Virus record (IMG/VR): IMGVR_UViG_3300043570_002242
Coordinates: 1-54,317 of that record
Strand: one strand, 5' to 3'
Length of the DNA stretch: 54,317 bases
Source of the DNA: a virus
Below the pieces are notes generated by a model that saw nothing but the letters and a program-made list of their open reading frames with translations, made no database searches and was not told where the DNA came from. The stretch's first letter is position 1. Each line of letters opens with the position of its first letter. A program made the position numbers and the translations under genes. Of the stretch, positions 18,801-22,478 are shown in pieces.

Positions 18801-20697
18801 CCTTCCATTCAAAGACGAAAACGGGAAGCTTGTTCCAAGCAATATTAGTCAAGCCGCAAAAGATGCAACACCCGCTAATCCTGGATTCGACAGGGAGCCG
18901 CTGATTCAAAGAAAGACTCCACATAGAAATTTAGAAGATGTTGAAAAAGCGCTCAAGACAAGACAAGCAATTTCCGAACTTTTCACAATGAATCGCAAAA
19001 ACACTCAAGGATTTAGCGTGTACGACTACCAAGACGAACTAGTAAAAGCTGGATTCCCACTGGAAGAAATTGAAGAAATGATTGATTCGTTTGTTCGACT
19101 AGATTCCTACATTGATGATGTAGAAAGACATTTCGAAATAGCAAGAGAAAAACTGGATGAAACACTTGAAGAGATAGAAGACAATCTTTCCAAGATTGAA
19201 AGACTCAAGGGAGAAAGAGCAGACGCAATCAAGAAGTGGGGGAACACCGAGGACAACTACTGGGTGCAAGCAATAGATGACAAAATTGCTGCTGCAATGA
19301 TTAAAATCGATAAGGCATACCAAGGCGGAATCGGTGGAGAAGACGGCCGACTCGGAACACTTCATCCACAGCTTGAAGAAATGATGAGCGCGATGCCGGG
19401 CTGGACCGAAGGTCCATACGGAATGGGTGACGACATAAATCGACGACTTCTTAAAGTTGAAGCTTCTATCAGCAAGGCTGGCGGAAAAAAGAAGGCTGTT
19501 CCAGTAACTGGAATTGACTTTGGAGTACCAGAAGGCACAAGACTTTCTTCAGGAAAAGCAGAAGAGTACTACCAAAACCTCACAAGCCATCTCATCAACA
19601 TGATTGAAAAGTCACAAAAAGATGGTGGCAAGTGGGAAGCACCGTGGCACAAGGCCGGCAATATGCCGAGAAACGCTTCTACAAAGAATATGTACTCAGG
19701 CGGAAACCTCTTTGCTCTCATGCTTGCAGCAGAAGAAAAGGGCTACGCAACTCCTCATTGGGGCGGATTCCAGCAATGGAAGAAGCTCGGCGGAAGCGTA
19801 AAGAAGGGTGAAAAAGCCACTGCGATTCTTATGCCTAAAACGATGTTTGGAGATGAAATTGACCCAGATACAGGCAAGAAGGTTCGCAAGTCTAAGGGTA
19901 TCTATTTCACAACCGCACACGTGTTCAACCTCGACCAGGTTGAGGGTATTGACCGCGAAGAATTCTTGAAGCTTCCAACCGATGCTCTTACTCCAGAGCA
20001 AAGAGTCGGAAAACTTGAGGACGCAATCAAGGAAATTGGTGCAACAATCAACACGGGAGACGGAAGCAGGGCTTACTACTCTCCTCGTGAAGACCATGTT
20101 GTTATGCCTCCATTTGAACTCTTCAAGACACCAGAGGGCTATTATGGAACTCTTGCTCACGAGCTTGTCCACTGGACCGGCCATTCGTCAAGGCTTGACA
20201 GAAAAAACATGAACCAGTTTGGCTCACCAGAGTATGCAAGAGAAGAACTCATTGCAGAATTTGGTTCAGCATTCTTGCTTGCAATGTTCGGGCTTTCTGC
20301 GGAACCAAGAGAAGACCACGCCCACTACTTGGCCAACTGGCTTCAGGTTCTTCGTGATGAGCCAAACGCCTTGCAAGAGGCTTCTACAAAGGCTCAAGAA
20401 GCATCAAAGATGCTCATCACAAAGATGAAGATAGTCCTGGAAGAAATGGGCGAAATAGCATCGGATGCAGAGTCGGCAGCTGAAGAAGCAGTCGATGTAA
20501 AGAGTTTGCAAGTTTTCAATGACCCACTATACGAATTCAAAGATGCGTCTATCGAGTGGAGTAAAGACCCACTTCATGCACCGTTCTTGATTAAGTCTCT
20601 GGATGATGAAAAGCATTCATCGGGTCTTGTTAATAGAAGTTGGGAAAGAATTGCAGAAACAGCAATTTTCCTTGAACGTCTGAGCAGAAATAAATAA
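8179..20697 (+). CDS. Giant polyprotein 1: prohead protease, SF1 helicase, ArdC and others
   Basis: The start is ATG 8179, chosen because AAGGAG lies at 8169-8174; the frame can be extended upstream to a TTG at 8089 without support. The 4172-residue product begins with an HK97-type prohead protease and continues through many segments separated by R-(L/F/M)-S-S-G. The motif starts at residues 557, 613, 829, 953, 1042, 1228, 1433, 1566, 1655, 1973, 2050, 2731, 2987, 3502, 3535 and 3788, with variants at 2787 (EFSSG), 2793 (RLSAG) and 2967 (RFYSG). Recognisable domains are two WYL-like folds, an SF1 helicase and a C-terminal ArdC with metallopeptidase. It lies between the portal and scaffold-like genes, where the protease normally sits. 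I infer processing by the protease and packaging of the products. No frameshift is visible. Confidence 0.9.
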   Translation: MPSSKKNSDIQYKAAPQGMVNLDEAEGIVECFVAGIGNKDSVGDVCAPGAFGKSLIRRKPRVVWGHNWNDPIGKVLDMYEVQPSDPRLPNKMKAAGIGGLYARVQFNLKSEKGREAFANVAFFGEEQEWSIGYKTINAKFDPQMQANILYEVELYEVSPVLHGANQLTGTISIKSEDQSSTVLVNEQPSIDGLNINELSSVLDALKTIASTTDEKCGPGMPMGMPAQMPMVMPSGGPGMPSVSKPTQPTAPRESVKPEVPSMPENPMLVAIRRELVDRTGSNIIVRSVIENIVVFDRITTDGISSTYKLPFNYANNEFMFGKPEKINTQPTPESSIPTMPGMPQQFGGFDTGKSLISFDDFSWVGFNQQIPAQQVDISTLNNVISNLEKIIEEKSTYIIPVDINNAFEVKQAIDPILDYYRVDATVTEDGIVVKSLDNEFLDAMDIATKGVLRSIGNMVGRAVDRPNIGKNRRDRNPNLASRGRGIGSRGAVVRLADGTMWDPKTAPDRNNNGIVGEGLTDGRGMSLSQPDPTPSGPNSIDAPKTPKAPKAPKKATRLSSGGDDSSRARDLAKQREMDKARGASATNPVGKEAVEQAKKLERERAAARQSETRLSSGRVIMSDGQMEISFDEEDGDGIYDATRDGFRIIRNERGSGGGRRFPESTATYGGSGLSEAEKKEILDVVKDSSNPLVQKILKGSFPSSLSDKQWAVLKREFEKNKKKTPSGYISNVRSGGTVAPGAKLDGGIAYLEPDHANDKDYENLRDAIQTAMRSNQMLRFDYSGKNREVIPVKIEKNNKTGKWNLTAQDDTGARKLFSLDKITPSSAERLSSGEWTKTDDGIEMDAPDIDGGYLIQGNSKDGFVVTRFADARRNGGQNANEYEHDKVFTSSSAAKKWAERNYKLISEEIGKEDVEIRKADAERSADFADMTPEDAADYAAWMDEETWRDRDPRFSSGEGYWVDAAEKEAGNDPKKLADFLIEQGILEEDHPRVKKLRNRLTADDEFEKTFSMLAEMDAEAEAESRAERRSTQFTAVENPFGRLSSGQRTWIDAAEDEAGDDPRELADFLLARGVIDEEDHPIIKGLRDGRTADDELEKAYEMLAEMDAEDQAEHAAQFKNAASEVSSLTKPTMPDLDGMDEDEAGDALQQANDEILSFADGTENIAREYLGDAEYNKRFGGAVPLIEEMSKNHDGGNYEREIALENALERANGFNLSVAGEMELESNRFSSGIDFDKKGASGLREMRHVERNPLRMDSSAEKAERDAYEKDVAAFIKNNGWFVEVPMYNGDPKWQSEDWYRAREFATNVAKLRFEDNYQNETNQFMQFFDKPGKPSKKDFFAKKGTVDYKSWYMAHTPLLTSEIDSVLNSDLYSDNYKESYMNAIRSFLYVNRPEFGPYGGDDPAYQAWLQQSGLGYGGRYSTSGPKFDEMGRFSSGAKRGSRKDNYINSYENPEDLKEAIFSELIFAGDYEGMTAEDLAYALNVRAESVEPILEQVKKDVGDAREDYDRYLESQPEMTDEDLQAMADDYARAQTVTDKFNNMTPEEAADYAAWMDEETWRDRDPRFSSGRELTDEEKQELGAQFARAQDRRKAELEERGAQFARAQDRRKAKEDRITKFYREMAEQNAMLSEMTPSELADYAEQWNESHAEDSRLSSGGINYYDWMVENGVPRSALDGERFRGRDAYGHSFHDYYAEDAFANIDEAVVEALLSDRTQRTSIQDLAKEAREHGLQLATNRSMQEEFSWAEAVNPKPESLRAEDLVRRPDDLGSNARRVAEAVANNSNGARSAASREDILHFTYDGKQRSVYPESFGTSKKGIAFFRAWDETADDGNGAYRSFNIDKIEGLVSHAIPPYVEIGTMTPEPKWSIADFSIEDWAKINDRFYFRSSEVGRAAFDIETAIQWELEGTGTRAPGSIIDTAERELKRLKQIAFDKHITEMVEKGATSSKFSLDIENAKRYGVKPLNRGNRLSSGGSGRFNIAEARSFDDMSDREQLAVFNGIKDRLSENNPSMVSVLEDGGLNIDGYLADFPQLHPDFSSEESGGERFSSGGFAPPKPKRAARKDEEGLIDGARVMRGNTFIESVVGQYERNRGKLSDAQWAKLAEIVGRGSKPTSAGAPTPKRPSKGPRLEKYSGKPRKIIGIDEVVPYDYPEAEFKPNPEQADAIDAMMTGSDVKVGALAATGKTTTVISFANRLAAQDPSARVLYLVFNRDAKSDAEARGMGDNVSVMTMDGIAFKAMIGAGGSPGLRPGLKTKLYEAGKASMDDSVRSYVGKAAYLGIKGAFIPRDGDAPLELTPTDIYKIVAKGVNAYSISSDEKIGPQHFTGKFNGPLAIPEDSPIMPNVLKYANKMWEDLQQDRDNLKKQGMLGLESNHLTKMWALTKPDVASFGGTDGVNVIMVDEAQDINPVFAKMMKDSKSAQKIYIGDTNQAINAWRGADGSTLDAVEAEYDMPITESYRFGAKIAGIGNRFLTLLGVKERMTGKKTRAGKNGSRVDVPGEVVTEMSVLDATMILCRSNGGAIAATMEVIEEGGGQKKVYGSANFKKDLQNFIDNIEWMQNAEKGEPYWTNSRGERMTSRPEFSADLEGITTYEEFKKEVASADNNRLNMLDGLLEKNSIPGLRNALDNILTRKEDIEKLDPNDYVKIQTAHTSKGLESGKVKIWSDFRKPKFDEELEEWVMPNEQELRLSYVAVTRAEEEIDLGSLDWVFNHTTDADEKPNARSARLSSGRSIARRQGKGKNSRARGQRPWSDEDRQNFADGNRLRAQTIPGKRREGPAAAEFSSGERLSAGGSGFYLDNPPDDDSDKWIDMASDDYRSISDSWRDFPEETDEFLSDFWSSHETWGQNPPSPWEFTAENLSEITDIFENTQRPSAYEPYYKQLRDLEGLPKEDIIKALKQIREDDDDTQMFVEFFNKDVFEVAEEKEAPLGKYVLEALQEWNNLPKWLENSQTDDGYTRPYRFYSGARFAPDGESGSRIQRRLSSGEYFGPPPTGSGKYNSREQVRASLDAFHSDPGTAVIPSDMLGILGSVPKGKESHILNAEVAKKIIANPDMEYSSNNGWPVDAGRLLDFIEVNEEDAIRTLREIGDAQRISSILGIPEKDAQDMLDGKPVYIMAGTAADMLDDLKEGKHYLEAGQLGNEDVTRIWGFDGAPKWVRHSDIATPEYDLDEQGRVNWSKEKWDSLSREQFDAELARGKNPPEPVYESPVERFNSEAIFDNPKWNARSGSFRNPVVDSEFAVAPRAARRSEQLEPTRAPSQARVGEKTVMADKEFAAKWIKRGHSVTASNMMDILGVERDSKNPEPSTEELNRLIEAMNEVSAKVGLTPLSVTRAPTKSDLKKLGISDEFMHALVASGKFKNMKEAMASLGDSRFDSLAAEYDSRMLSDAALLRIKDKMNKEGVPNSVAVLIEAITASFGRKQAWEKRIKEGRVSIKGDMKEDGMISDAKLSELLGRVNDALARSGYPEISQDELFPKDETGGYVDNLSSAVPGAPRMSSGQRFVARTSSSRRADAMNDAAARREGNTSRLSSGESLPFKDENGKLVPSNISQAAKDATPANPGFDREPLIQRKTPHRNLEDVEKALKTRQAISELFTMNRKNTQGFSVYDYQDELVKAGFPLEEIEEMIDSFVRLDSYIDDVERHFEIAREKLDETLEEIEDNLSKIERLKGERADAIKKWGNTEDNYWVQAIDDKIAAAMIKIDKAYQGGIGGEDGRLGTLHPQLEEMMSAMPGWTEGPYGMGDDINRRLLKVEASISKAGGKKKAVPVTGIDFGVPEGTRLSSGKAEEYYQNLTSHLINMIEKSQKDGGKWEAPWHKAGNMPRNASTKNMYSGGNLFALMLAAEEKGYATPHWGGFQQWKKLGGSVKKGEKATAILMPKTMFGDEIDPDTGKKVRKSKGIYFTTAHVFNLDQVEGIDREEFLKLPTDALTPEQRVGKLEDAIKEIGATINTGDGSRAYYSPREDHVVMPPFELFKTPEGYYGTLAHELVHWTGHSSRLDRKNMNQFGSPEYAREELIAEFGSAFLLAMFGLSAEPREDHAHYLANWLQVLRDEPNALQEASTKAQEASKMLITKMKIVLEEMGEIASDAESAAEEAVDVKSLQVFNDPLYEFKDASIEWSKDPLHAPFLIKSLDDEKHSSGLVNRSWERIAETAIFLERLSRNK
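9862..10029 (+). other. Polyprotein 1 segment 2: short charged peptide (residues 562-617)
   Basis: This 56-residue segment between two motifs is almost all charged or alanine, with many Arg, Lys and Glu. It probably forms a single amphipathic helix. No family is recognisable. If cleavage occurs it would be a small internal head peptide. Confidence 0.5.
10030..10677 (+). other. Polyprotein 1 segment 3: WYL-like domain (residues 618-833)
   Basis: The segment opens with an Asp-rich loop (DEEDGDGIYDATRDG). A helical element LSDKQWAVLKREFEKN follows, which recurs in similar form before the helicase. The end is a WYL-like barrel at about 760-825: an N-terminal helix, MLRFDYSGKNREVIPVKIE, a KWNLTAQD strand and FSLDKI at the close. 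WYL domains bind nucleic acids or nucleotides and are common in phage-defence regulators. Sequence similarity is by eye, so a WYL or SH3-like barrel is the careful reading. Confidence 0.6.
10678..11049 (+). other. Polyprotein 1 segment 4 (residues 834-957)
   Basis: This 124-residue segment has a small alpha-beta region (GGYLIQGNSKDGFVVTRFAD, then helix SSAAKKWAERNYKLI) and an acidic tail. The last 28 residues before and including the motif, MTPEDAADYAAWMDEETWRD and on to RFSSG, are nearly identical to the end of segment 8. No enzymatic motif is visible. Confidence 0.5.
10966..11049 (+). repeat. 84-bp repeat copy A (end of segment 4)
   Basis: The 84 bases encode a 28-residue tail ending in the RFSSG motif. 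A second copy lies at 12805-12888. The two differ at only a few bases near the 5' end, and the last 50 or so are almost identical. The repeat includes the presumed processing site itself. Confidence 0.9.
11050..11316 (+). other. Polyprotein 1 segment 5, duplicated helical module copy 1 (residues 958-1046)
   Basis: The 89-residue segment begins GYWVDAAEKEAGNDP and is a short all-helical acidic module (LADFLIEQGIL, then a helix with MLAEMDAEAEAE). The next segment starts with a clearly homologous copy, so the module was duplicated together with its flanking motif. The function is unknown. Confidence 0.6.
11317..11874 (+). other. Polyprotein 1 segment 6, duplicated helical module copy 2 (residues 1047-1232)
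   Basis: The segment begins RTWIDAAEDEAGDDP and aligns without gaps of note to segment 5 over about 70 residues, ending in MLAEMDAEDQAEH. A further acidic helical part of about 110 residues follows (LDGMDEDEAGDALQQAND and on). No catalytic motif is seen. Confidence 0.6.
11875..12489 (+). other. Polyprotein 1 segment 7 (residues 1233-1437)
   Basis: This 205-residue segment is aromatic-rich and probably globular, with WFVEVPMYNGDPKWQSEDWY near the middle and NRPEFGPYGGDDPAYQAWLQ near the end. I do not recognise the family. It is bounded by RFSSG motifs on both sides. Confidence 0.5.
12490..12888 (+). other. Polyprotein 1 segment 8 (residues 1438-1570)
   Basis: A 133-residue helical segment. 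The part AIFSELIFAGDYEGMTAEDL with the following ALNVRAESVEPIL reads like a small winged-helix or helix-turn-helix element. It ends with the same 28-residue tail and RFSSG as segment 4. Other functions cannot be assigned. Confidence 0.5.
12805..12888 (+). repeat. 84-bp repeat copy B (end of segment 8)
   Basis: This is the second copy of the sequence at 10966-11049, encoding the same 28-residue tail with two conservative changes near its start. Near-identity at DNA level over the last 50 bases points to a recent duplication or conversion. Confidence 0.9.
12889..13155 (+). other. Polyprotein 1 segment 9 with internal 13-residue repeat (residues 1571-1659)
   Basis: The segment contains GAQFARAQDRRKA twice in tandem, with nearly identical DNA beginning near 12922 and 12976. 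It is otherwise a charged helix ending in EDSRLSSG. A short peptide with a nucleic-acid-contact or scaffold role is possible, but no family fits. Confidence 0.6.
13156..14109 (+). other. Polyprotein 1 segment 10: second WYL-like domain (residues 1660-1977)
   Basis: The middle of the segment, about residues 1790-1850, reads as a WYL-like fold: ILHFTYDGKQRSVYPESFGT, a central strand AFFRAWDET and closing YRSFNIDKIEGL. The N-terminal 130 residues are helical and the C-terminal part has a long helix (DTAERELKRLKQIAFDKHI). It is the second WYL-like segment in this polyprotein. Assignment is by eye. Confidence 0.55.
14110..14340 (+). other. Polyprotein 1 segment 11 (residues 1978-2054)
   Basis: A 77-residue segment with a helix (DDMSDREQLAVFNGIKDRL) and an acidic tail, ending in GGERFSSG. 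It is too small for a known enzyme and unassigned. Confidence 0.45.
14341..16383 (+). other. Polyprotein 1 segment 12: superfamily 1 (UvrD/Rep-like) helicase (residues 2055-2735)
   Basis: All main SF1A motifs are present: Walker A AATGKTT (Lys2189), motif II VDEAQD (Asp2406, Glu2407), motif III GDTNQAINAWRG (Gln2435, Arg2441), motif V QTAHTSKGLES and motif VI YVAVTRAEEE (Arg2701). The length, about 680 residues, fits a complete helicase core with subdomain insertions. The first 120 residues carry a helical element with LSDAQWAKLAEIVGRG, like that in segment 3. The helicase occupies exactly one inter-motif segment, which supports release as a free enzyme that could act on incoming DNA. Confidence 0.85.
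16384..16569 (+). other. Polyprotein 1 segment 13: basic peptide with doublet motif (residues 2736-2797)
   Basis: The segment is strongly basic (RRQGKGKNSRARGQRPW) and ends in a doublet of degenerate motifs, EFSSG at 2787 and RLSAG at 2793, six residues apart. A DNA-binding internal head peptide is plausible. The doublet may be a duplicated processing site of which either copy suffices. Confidence 0.5.
16570..17151 (+). other. Polyprotein 1 segment 14 (residues 2798-2991)
   Basis: A very acidic, Trp-rich segment with DDDSDKWIDMASDDY at its start and DIIKALKQIREDDDDTQMFV in the middle. A variant motif RFYSG at residue 2967 lies 20 residues before the canonical one. An acidic DNA-mimic character is conceivable from composition but is not shown. 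Confidence 0.45.
17152..18696 (+). other. Polyprotein 1 segment 15: large unassigned region (residues 2992-3506)
   Basis: A 515-residue segment that probably contains several folds. Residues 2992-3200 are a globular alpha-beta part (SILGIPEKDAQDMLDGKPVY). A Pro/Arg-rich linker follows near 3250-3280, and then a helical part with VTASNMMDILGVERD and TKSDLKKLGISDEFM. I see no catalytic signature. It ends in the variant RMSSG. Confidence 0.45.
18697..18795 (+). other. Polyprotein 1 segment 16: 33-residue basic peptide (residues 3507-3539)
   Basis: A short Arg/Ser/Ala-rich peptide between RMSSG and RLSSG. Small basic internal head peptides occur in other phages after scaffold processing, but no family is recognisable here. 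Confidence 0.4.
18796..19554 (+). other. Polyprotein 1 segment 17: coiled-coil region (residues 3540-3792)
   Basis: Residues about 3645-3715 form a long heptad-patterned helix (FEIAREKLDETLEEIEDNL and on), likely a coiled coil or helical hairpin, followed by a Gly-rich part. No enzyme signature is visible. Confidence 0.5.
19555..20697 (+). other. Polyprotein 1 segment 18: ArdC-type antirestriction and metallopeptidase (residues 3793-4172)
   Basis: The segment begins with the ArdC N-terminal single-strand-DNA-binding pattern (YYQNLTSHLINMIEKS, WEAPWHKAG, MYSGGNLFALML, WGGFQQWKKLGGSVKKGEKA). It continues into the zincin-like peptidase known from polyvalent proteins, with HELVH at 3994-3998 and EELIAEFGSAF about 30 residues later for the third ligand. 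ArdC proteins protect incoming foreign DNA from restriction. The natural N-terminus of ArdC lies immediately after an R-L-S-S-G. A weak motif relative (KHSSG, 4145) lies near the C-terminus. Confidence 0.85.
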
Positions 20698-20723
20698 CAT
20701 TCAACACACATACACCGCAATAC

Positions 20724-20752
20724 TTACTCAAATGATACGTTTAGAGTATAAT
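20724..20752 (+). promoter_or_regulatory. Candidate promoter upstream of the scaffold-like gene
   Basis: A perfect TATAAT lies at 20747-20752 in an 87-base AT-rich gap between the first giant gene and the next. The -35 region at 17-bp spacing (TTACTC, 20724-20729) is poor. Initiation near 20759 would give a leader of about 25 bases with AGGAG at 20771-20775. An internal promoter would raise synthesis of a scaffold-like protein above that of the polyprotein. Confidence 0.5.
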
Positions 20753-20784
20753 TTACGGTACTTACGAATTAGGAGTCATCTAAT

Positions 20785-22461
20785 ATGAACGACGAAATGA
20801 ACAACAGCCTTAGTGTCAGCACTGAGGGCGAAGTTCTGAAGTGCGCAAAAGGCGTAGATGCTTCAGCATGCGGGTTTACCCCTGGCGCAAAAGTGTGCGG
20901 CAAGTGCGGAGCCTTGCCGGTTCAGATGAAGATGGTCCCCGTGGATGAGGCCGAGGACGAAGAAGAGGAAATGGAAGACGAAGACAGAGCAATGCCTGCG
21001 CCTCGTCCTGCACGCCCTGCTGGCCCAATGGCTATGGAAGATGCCAACATGGAACCGGAACAACTTGAGGTCCCAGAAGAAGACGAAGAAGAAGAATTGA
21101 CCGATGAAGAAAAAGGCCTCCTTCGAATGCTTCTAAAAAAGCGCAAAGGTCGCAAGTTCAAGGGAATGAACATGGAAGATGACTACGAAGAGGAAGAGGA
21201 TATGACCGACGAAGAAGAGATGACTGACGAAGAGAAGGCTTTTCTCTCGCAGGTAAACAAGAAGCGTAAGGCTCGCGGTCTCGCCGCCACCACAAACGGC
21301 TTCAAGGGCATGAACGGCACACACATGACGCCTGACGGAACCGAGATGGAAGACATGCCCGATGAAGAAGAGGACTTGACTGATGAAGAAAAAGAACTCT
21401 TGGCAACCCTAAACAAGAAGCGTAAGGCTCGTGGTCTTGCTTCAACTTCAAACGGGTTCAAAGGCAAAGGCATGGACGAGGACGAAGTGTCTGAAGAAAT
21501 GCCCGACGACGAAGAAGTAGAAAAGCAGATGATGCTTGAAAGAATGCGCAAAAAGCGTATCAAGTCTATGGGTATGAAGTCTGAAGCCTTTGGTGCCAAC
21601 GGCTACCTGTGTGCAATTGAAAGAAAAGCTTATCCAGGCGGTTCGTCTGTTTGTGATGATTGCCCAGGCGGATGTATTGCTGAAAAGGGTCTTCCTGGCT
21701 TGCTTCATGTTGAAGGCATTGCCGAGCAAATGTTTGACGGAAAAGTTCTTGATTCTGGCTACTCAGCAAAAGCTGACATGTACGTCATTGATGTGCAGAC
21801 AAAGAGTGGCTCTGTGAATGAAGTTTTTATTGATGGAACAACTGCTGAAGTGCAAGGCTTCCACAAGCTTGACAACTCAGTGTTTGAACAGAAGTCAGCA
21901 CAGGGTGGACTTGAGATGATTCAGTTCCACGAAGCAGCAGACATTGCGGTCAAGTCAATTGATGGCCATGTAATAGGTGTAGAGCCAGACTCTTTTGAGG
22001 GAATTGATTCATACGCAGTTGAAATTGACGGCTTTGACGGAAAGTCATACGACGTTTTTGTTTCTCTTGACGGAGAAGTCCTTGGTTACGATAAGTACGA
22101 GATGGACGAGGCAGAAGAGATTGAAGCAGAGGCTGCAGAGATTGCACTTAAACGCGCATTTACTGACGACCAACGCAACTCGATGTCTAAAGAAGGAACT
22201 GCAATGTCAGATGGTTCTTTCCCAATTAAGAGCGAATCAGATTTGCGTAACGCAATTCAGGCTCACGGTCGCGCAAAGGATAAAGAAGCCGCAAAGCGTC
22301 ACATCATGAAGCGTGCTAAGGACATGGGCAAAGAAAGTCTTATTCCTTCCAACTGGGTCATGGGTGGCGGAACTGAAAAAAAGAGTGACACCGTAGACGC
22401 AGGTCTTATGGCTTCTTTGATTGAGTTTGAACTTCTTCAAGCCGAAACAGAAACAAACTAG
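20785..22461 (+). CDS. Acidic repeat protein with PepSY-like domain, possible scaffold
   Basis: ATG 20785 has AGGAG 9 bases upstream. The 558-residue product has four cysteines near residues 21-42 (zinc-ribbon-like) and a very acidic N-terminal half. Three imperfect repeats of LTDEEKELLATLNKKRKARG are followed by NGFKG and an acidic spacer. Then comes a Cys cluster (SSVCDDCPGGC), two alternating-strand regions like PepSY domains (KADMYVIDVQTKSGSVNEVF and YAVEIDGFDGKSYDVFVSLD), and a C-terminal element with SDLRNAIQAHGRAKDKEAAK. That last element recurs in phage head proteins, often beside proteases. Position between two giant head genes and alternation of acidic and basic helices suggest a scaffold or internal head protein; this is inference. 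Confidence 0.75.
   Translation: MNDEMNNSLSVSTEGEVLKCAKGVDASACGFTPGAKVCGKCGALPVQMKMVPVDEAEDEEEEMEDEDRAMPAPRPARPAGPMAMEDANMEPEQLEVPEEDEEEELTDEEKGLLRMLLKKRKGRKFKGMNMEDDYEEEEDMTDEEEMTDEEKAFLSQVNKKRKARGLAATTNGFKGMNGTHMTPDGTEMEDMPDEEEDLTDEEKELLATLNKKRKARGLASTSNGFKGKGMDEDEVSEEMPDDEEVEKQMMLERMRKKRIKSMGMKSEAFGANGYLCAIERKAYPGGSSVCDDCPGGCIAEKGLPGLLHVEGIAEQMFDGKVLDSGYSAKADMYVIDVQTKSGSVNEVFIDGTTAEVQGFHKLDNSVFEQKSAQGGLEMIQFHEAADIAVKSIDGHVIGVEPDSFEGIDSYAVEIDGFDGKSYDVFVSLDGEVLGYDKYEMDEAEEIEAEAAEIALKRAFTDDQRNSMSKEGTAMSDGSFPIKSESDLRNAIQAHGRAKDKEAAKRHIMKRAKDMGKESLIPSNWVMGGGTEKKSDTVDAGLMASLIEFELLQAETETN
21097..21580 (+). repeat. Acidic-basic tandem repeats in the scaffold-like gene
   Basis: Units starting at about 21097, 21223 and 21376 encode (L/M)TDEEK followed by a hydrophobic helix and a basic KKRKxRG block, with acidic spacers between. 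The last two share long near-identical stretches (NKKRKARGLA and NGFKG). A degenerate fourth unit follows (MRKKRIKSMG). Repeat length varies through the acidic spacers. Confidence 0.75.
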
Positions 22462-22478
22462 AGCAAGGACGACCCGAC

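Larger units (their letters stand above)
9847..19554 (+). repeat. Series of R-(L/F/M)-S-S-G motifs in polyprotein 1
   Basis: Sixteen exact motifs start at 9847, 10015, 10663, 11035, 11302, 11860, 12475, 12874, 13141, 14095, 14326, 16369, 17137, 18682, 18781 and 19540. Near copies are at 16537 (EFSSG), 16555 (RLSAG) and 17077 (RFYSG). Arg is written as AGA, AGG, CGT, CGC or CGA, and the Ser pair as combinations of TCT, TCC, TCA and AGC, so selection is on the peptide. The residue after Gly is usually Gly, Glu, Arg, Ala or Gln. All lie in low-complexity linkers between domains. The likely meaning is protease cleavage sites. Confidence 0.85.

Noticed and set aside
8179-20697. Giant frame as an assembly error or fusion of several genes
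   Set aside because: The frame is continuous for over 12 kb with uniform codon use, no internal ribosome site precedes the domains, and a second protein of the same design follows, so a true polyprotein is more likely.
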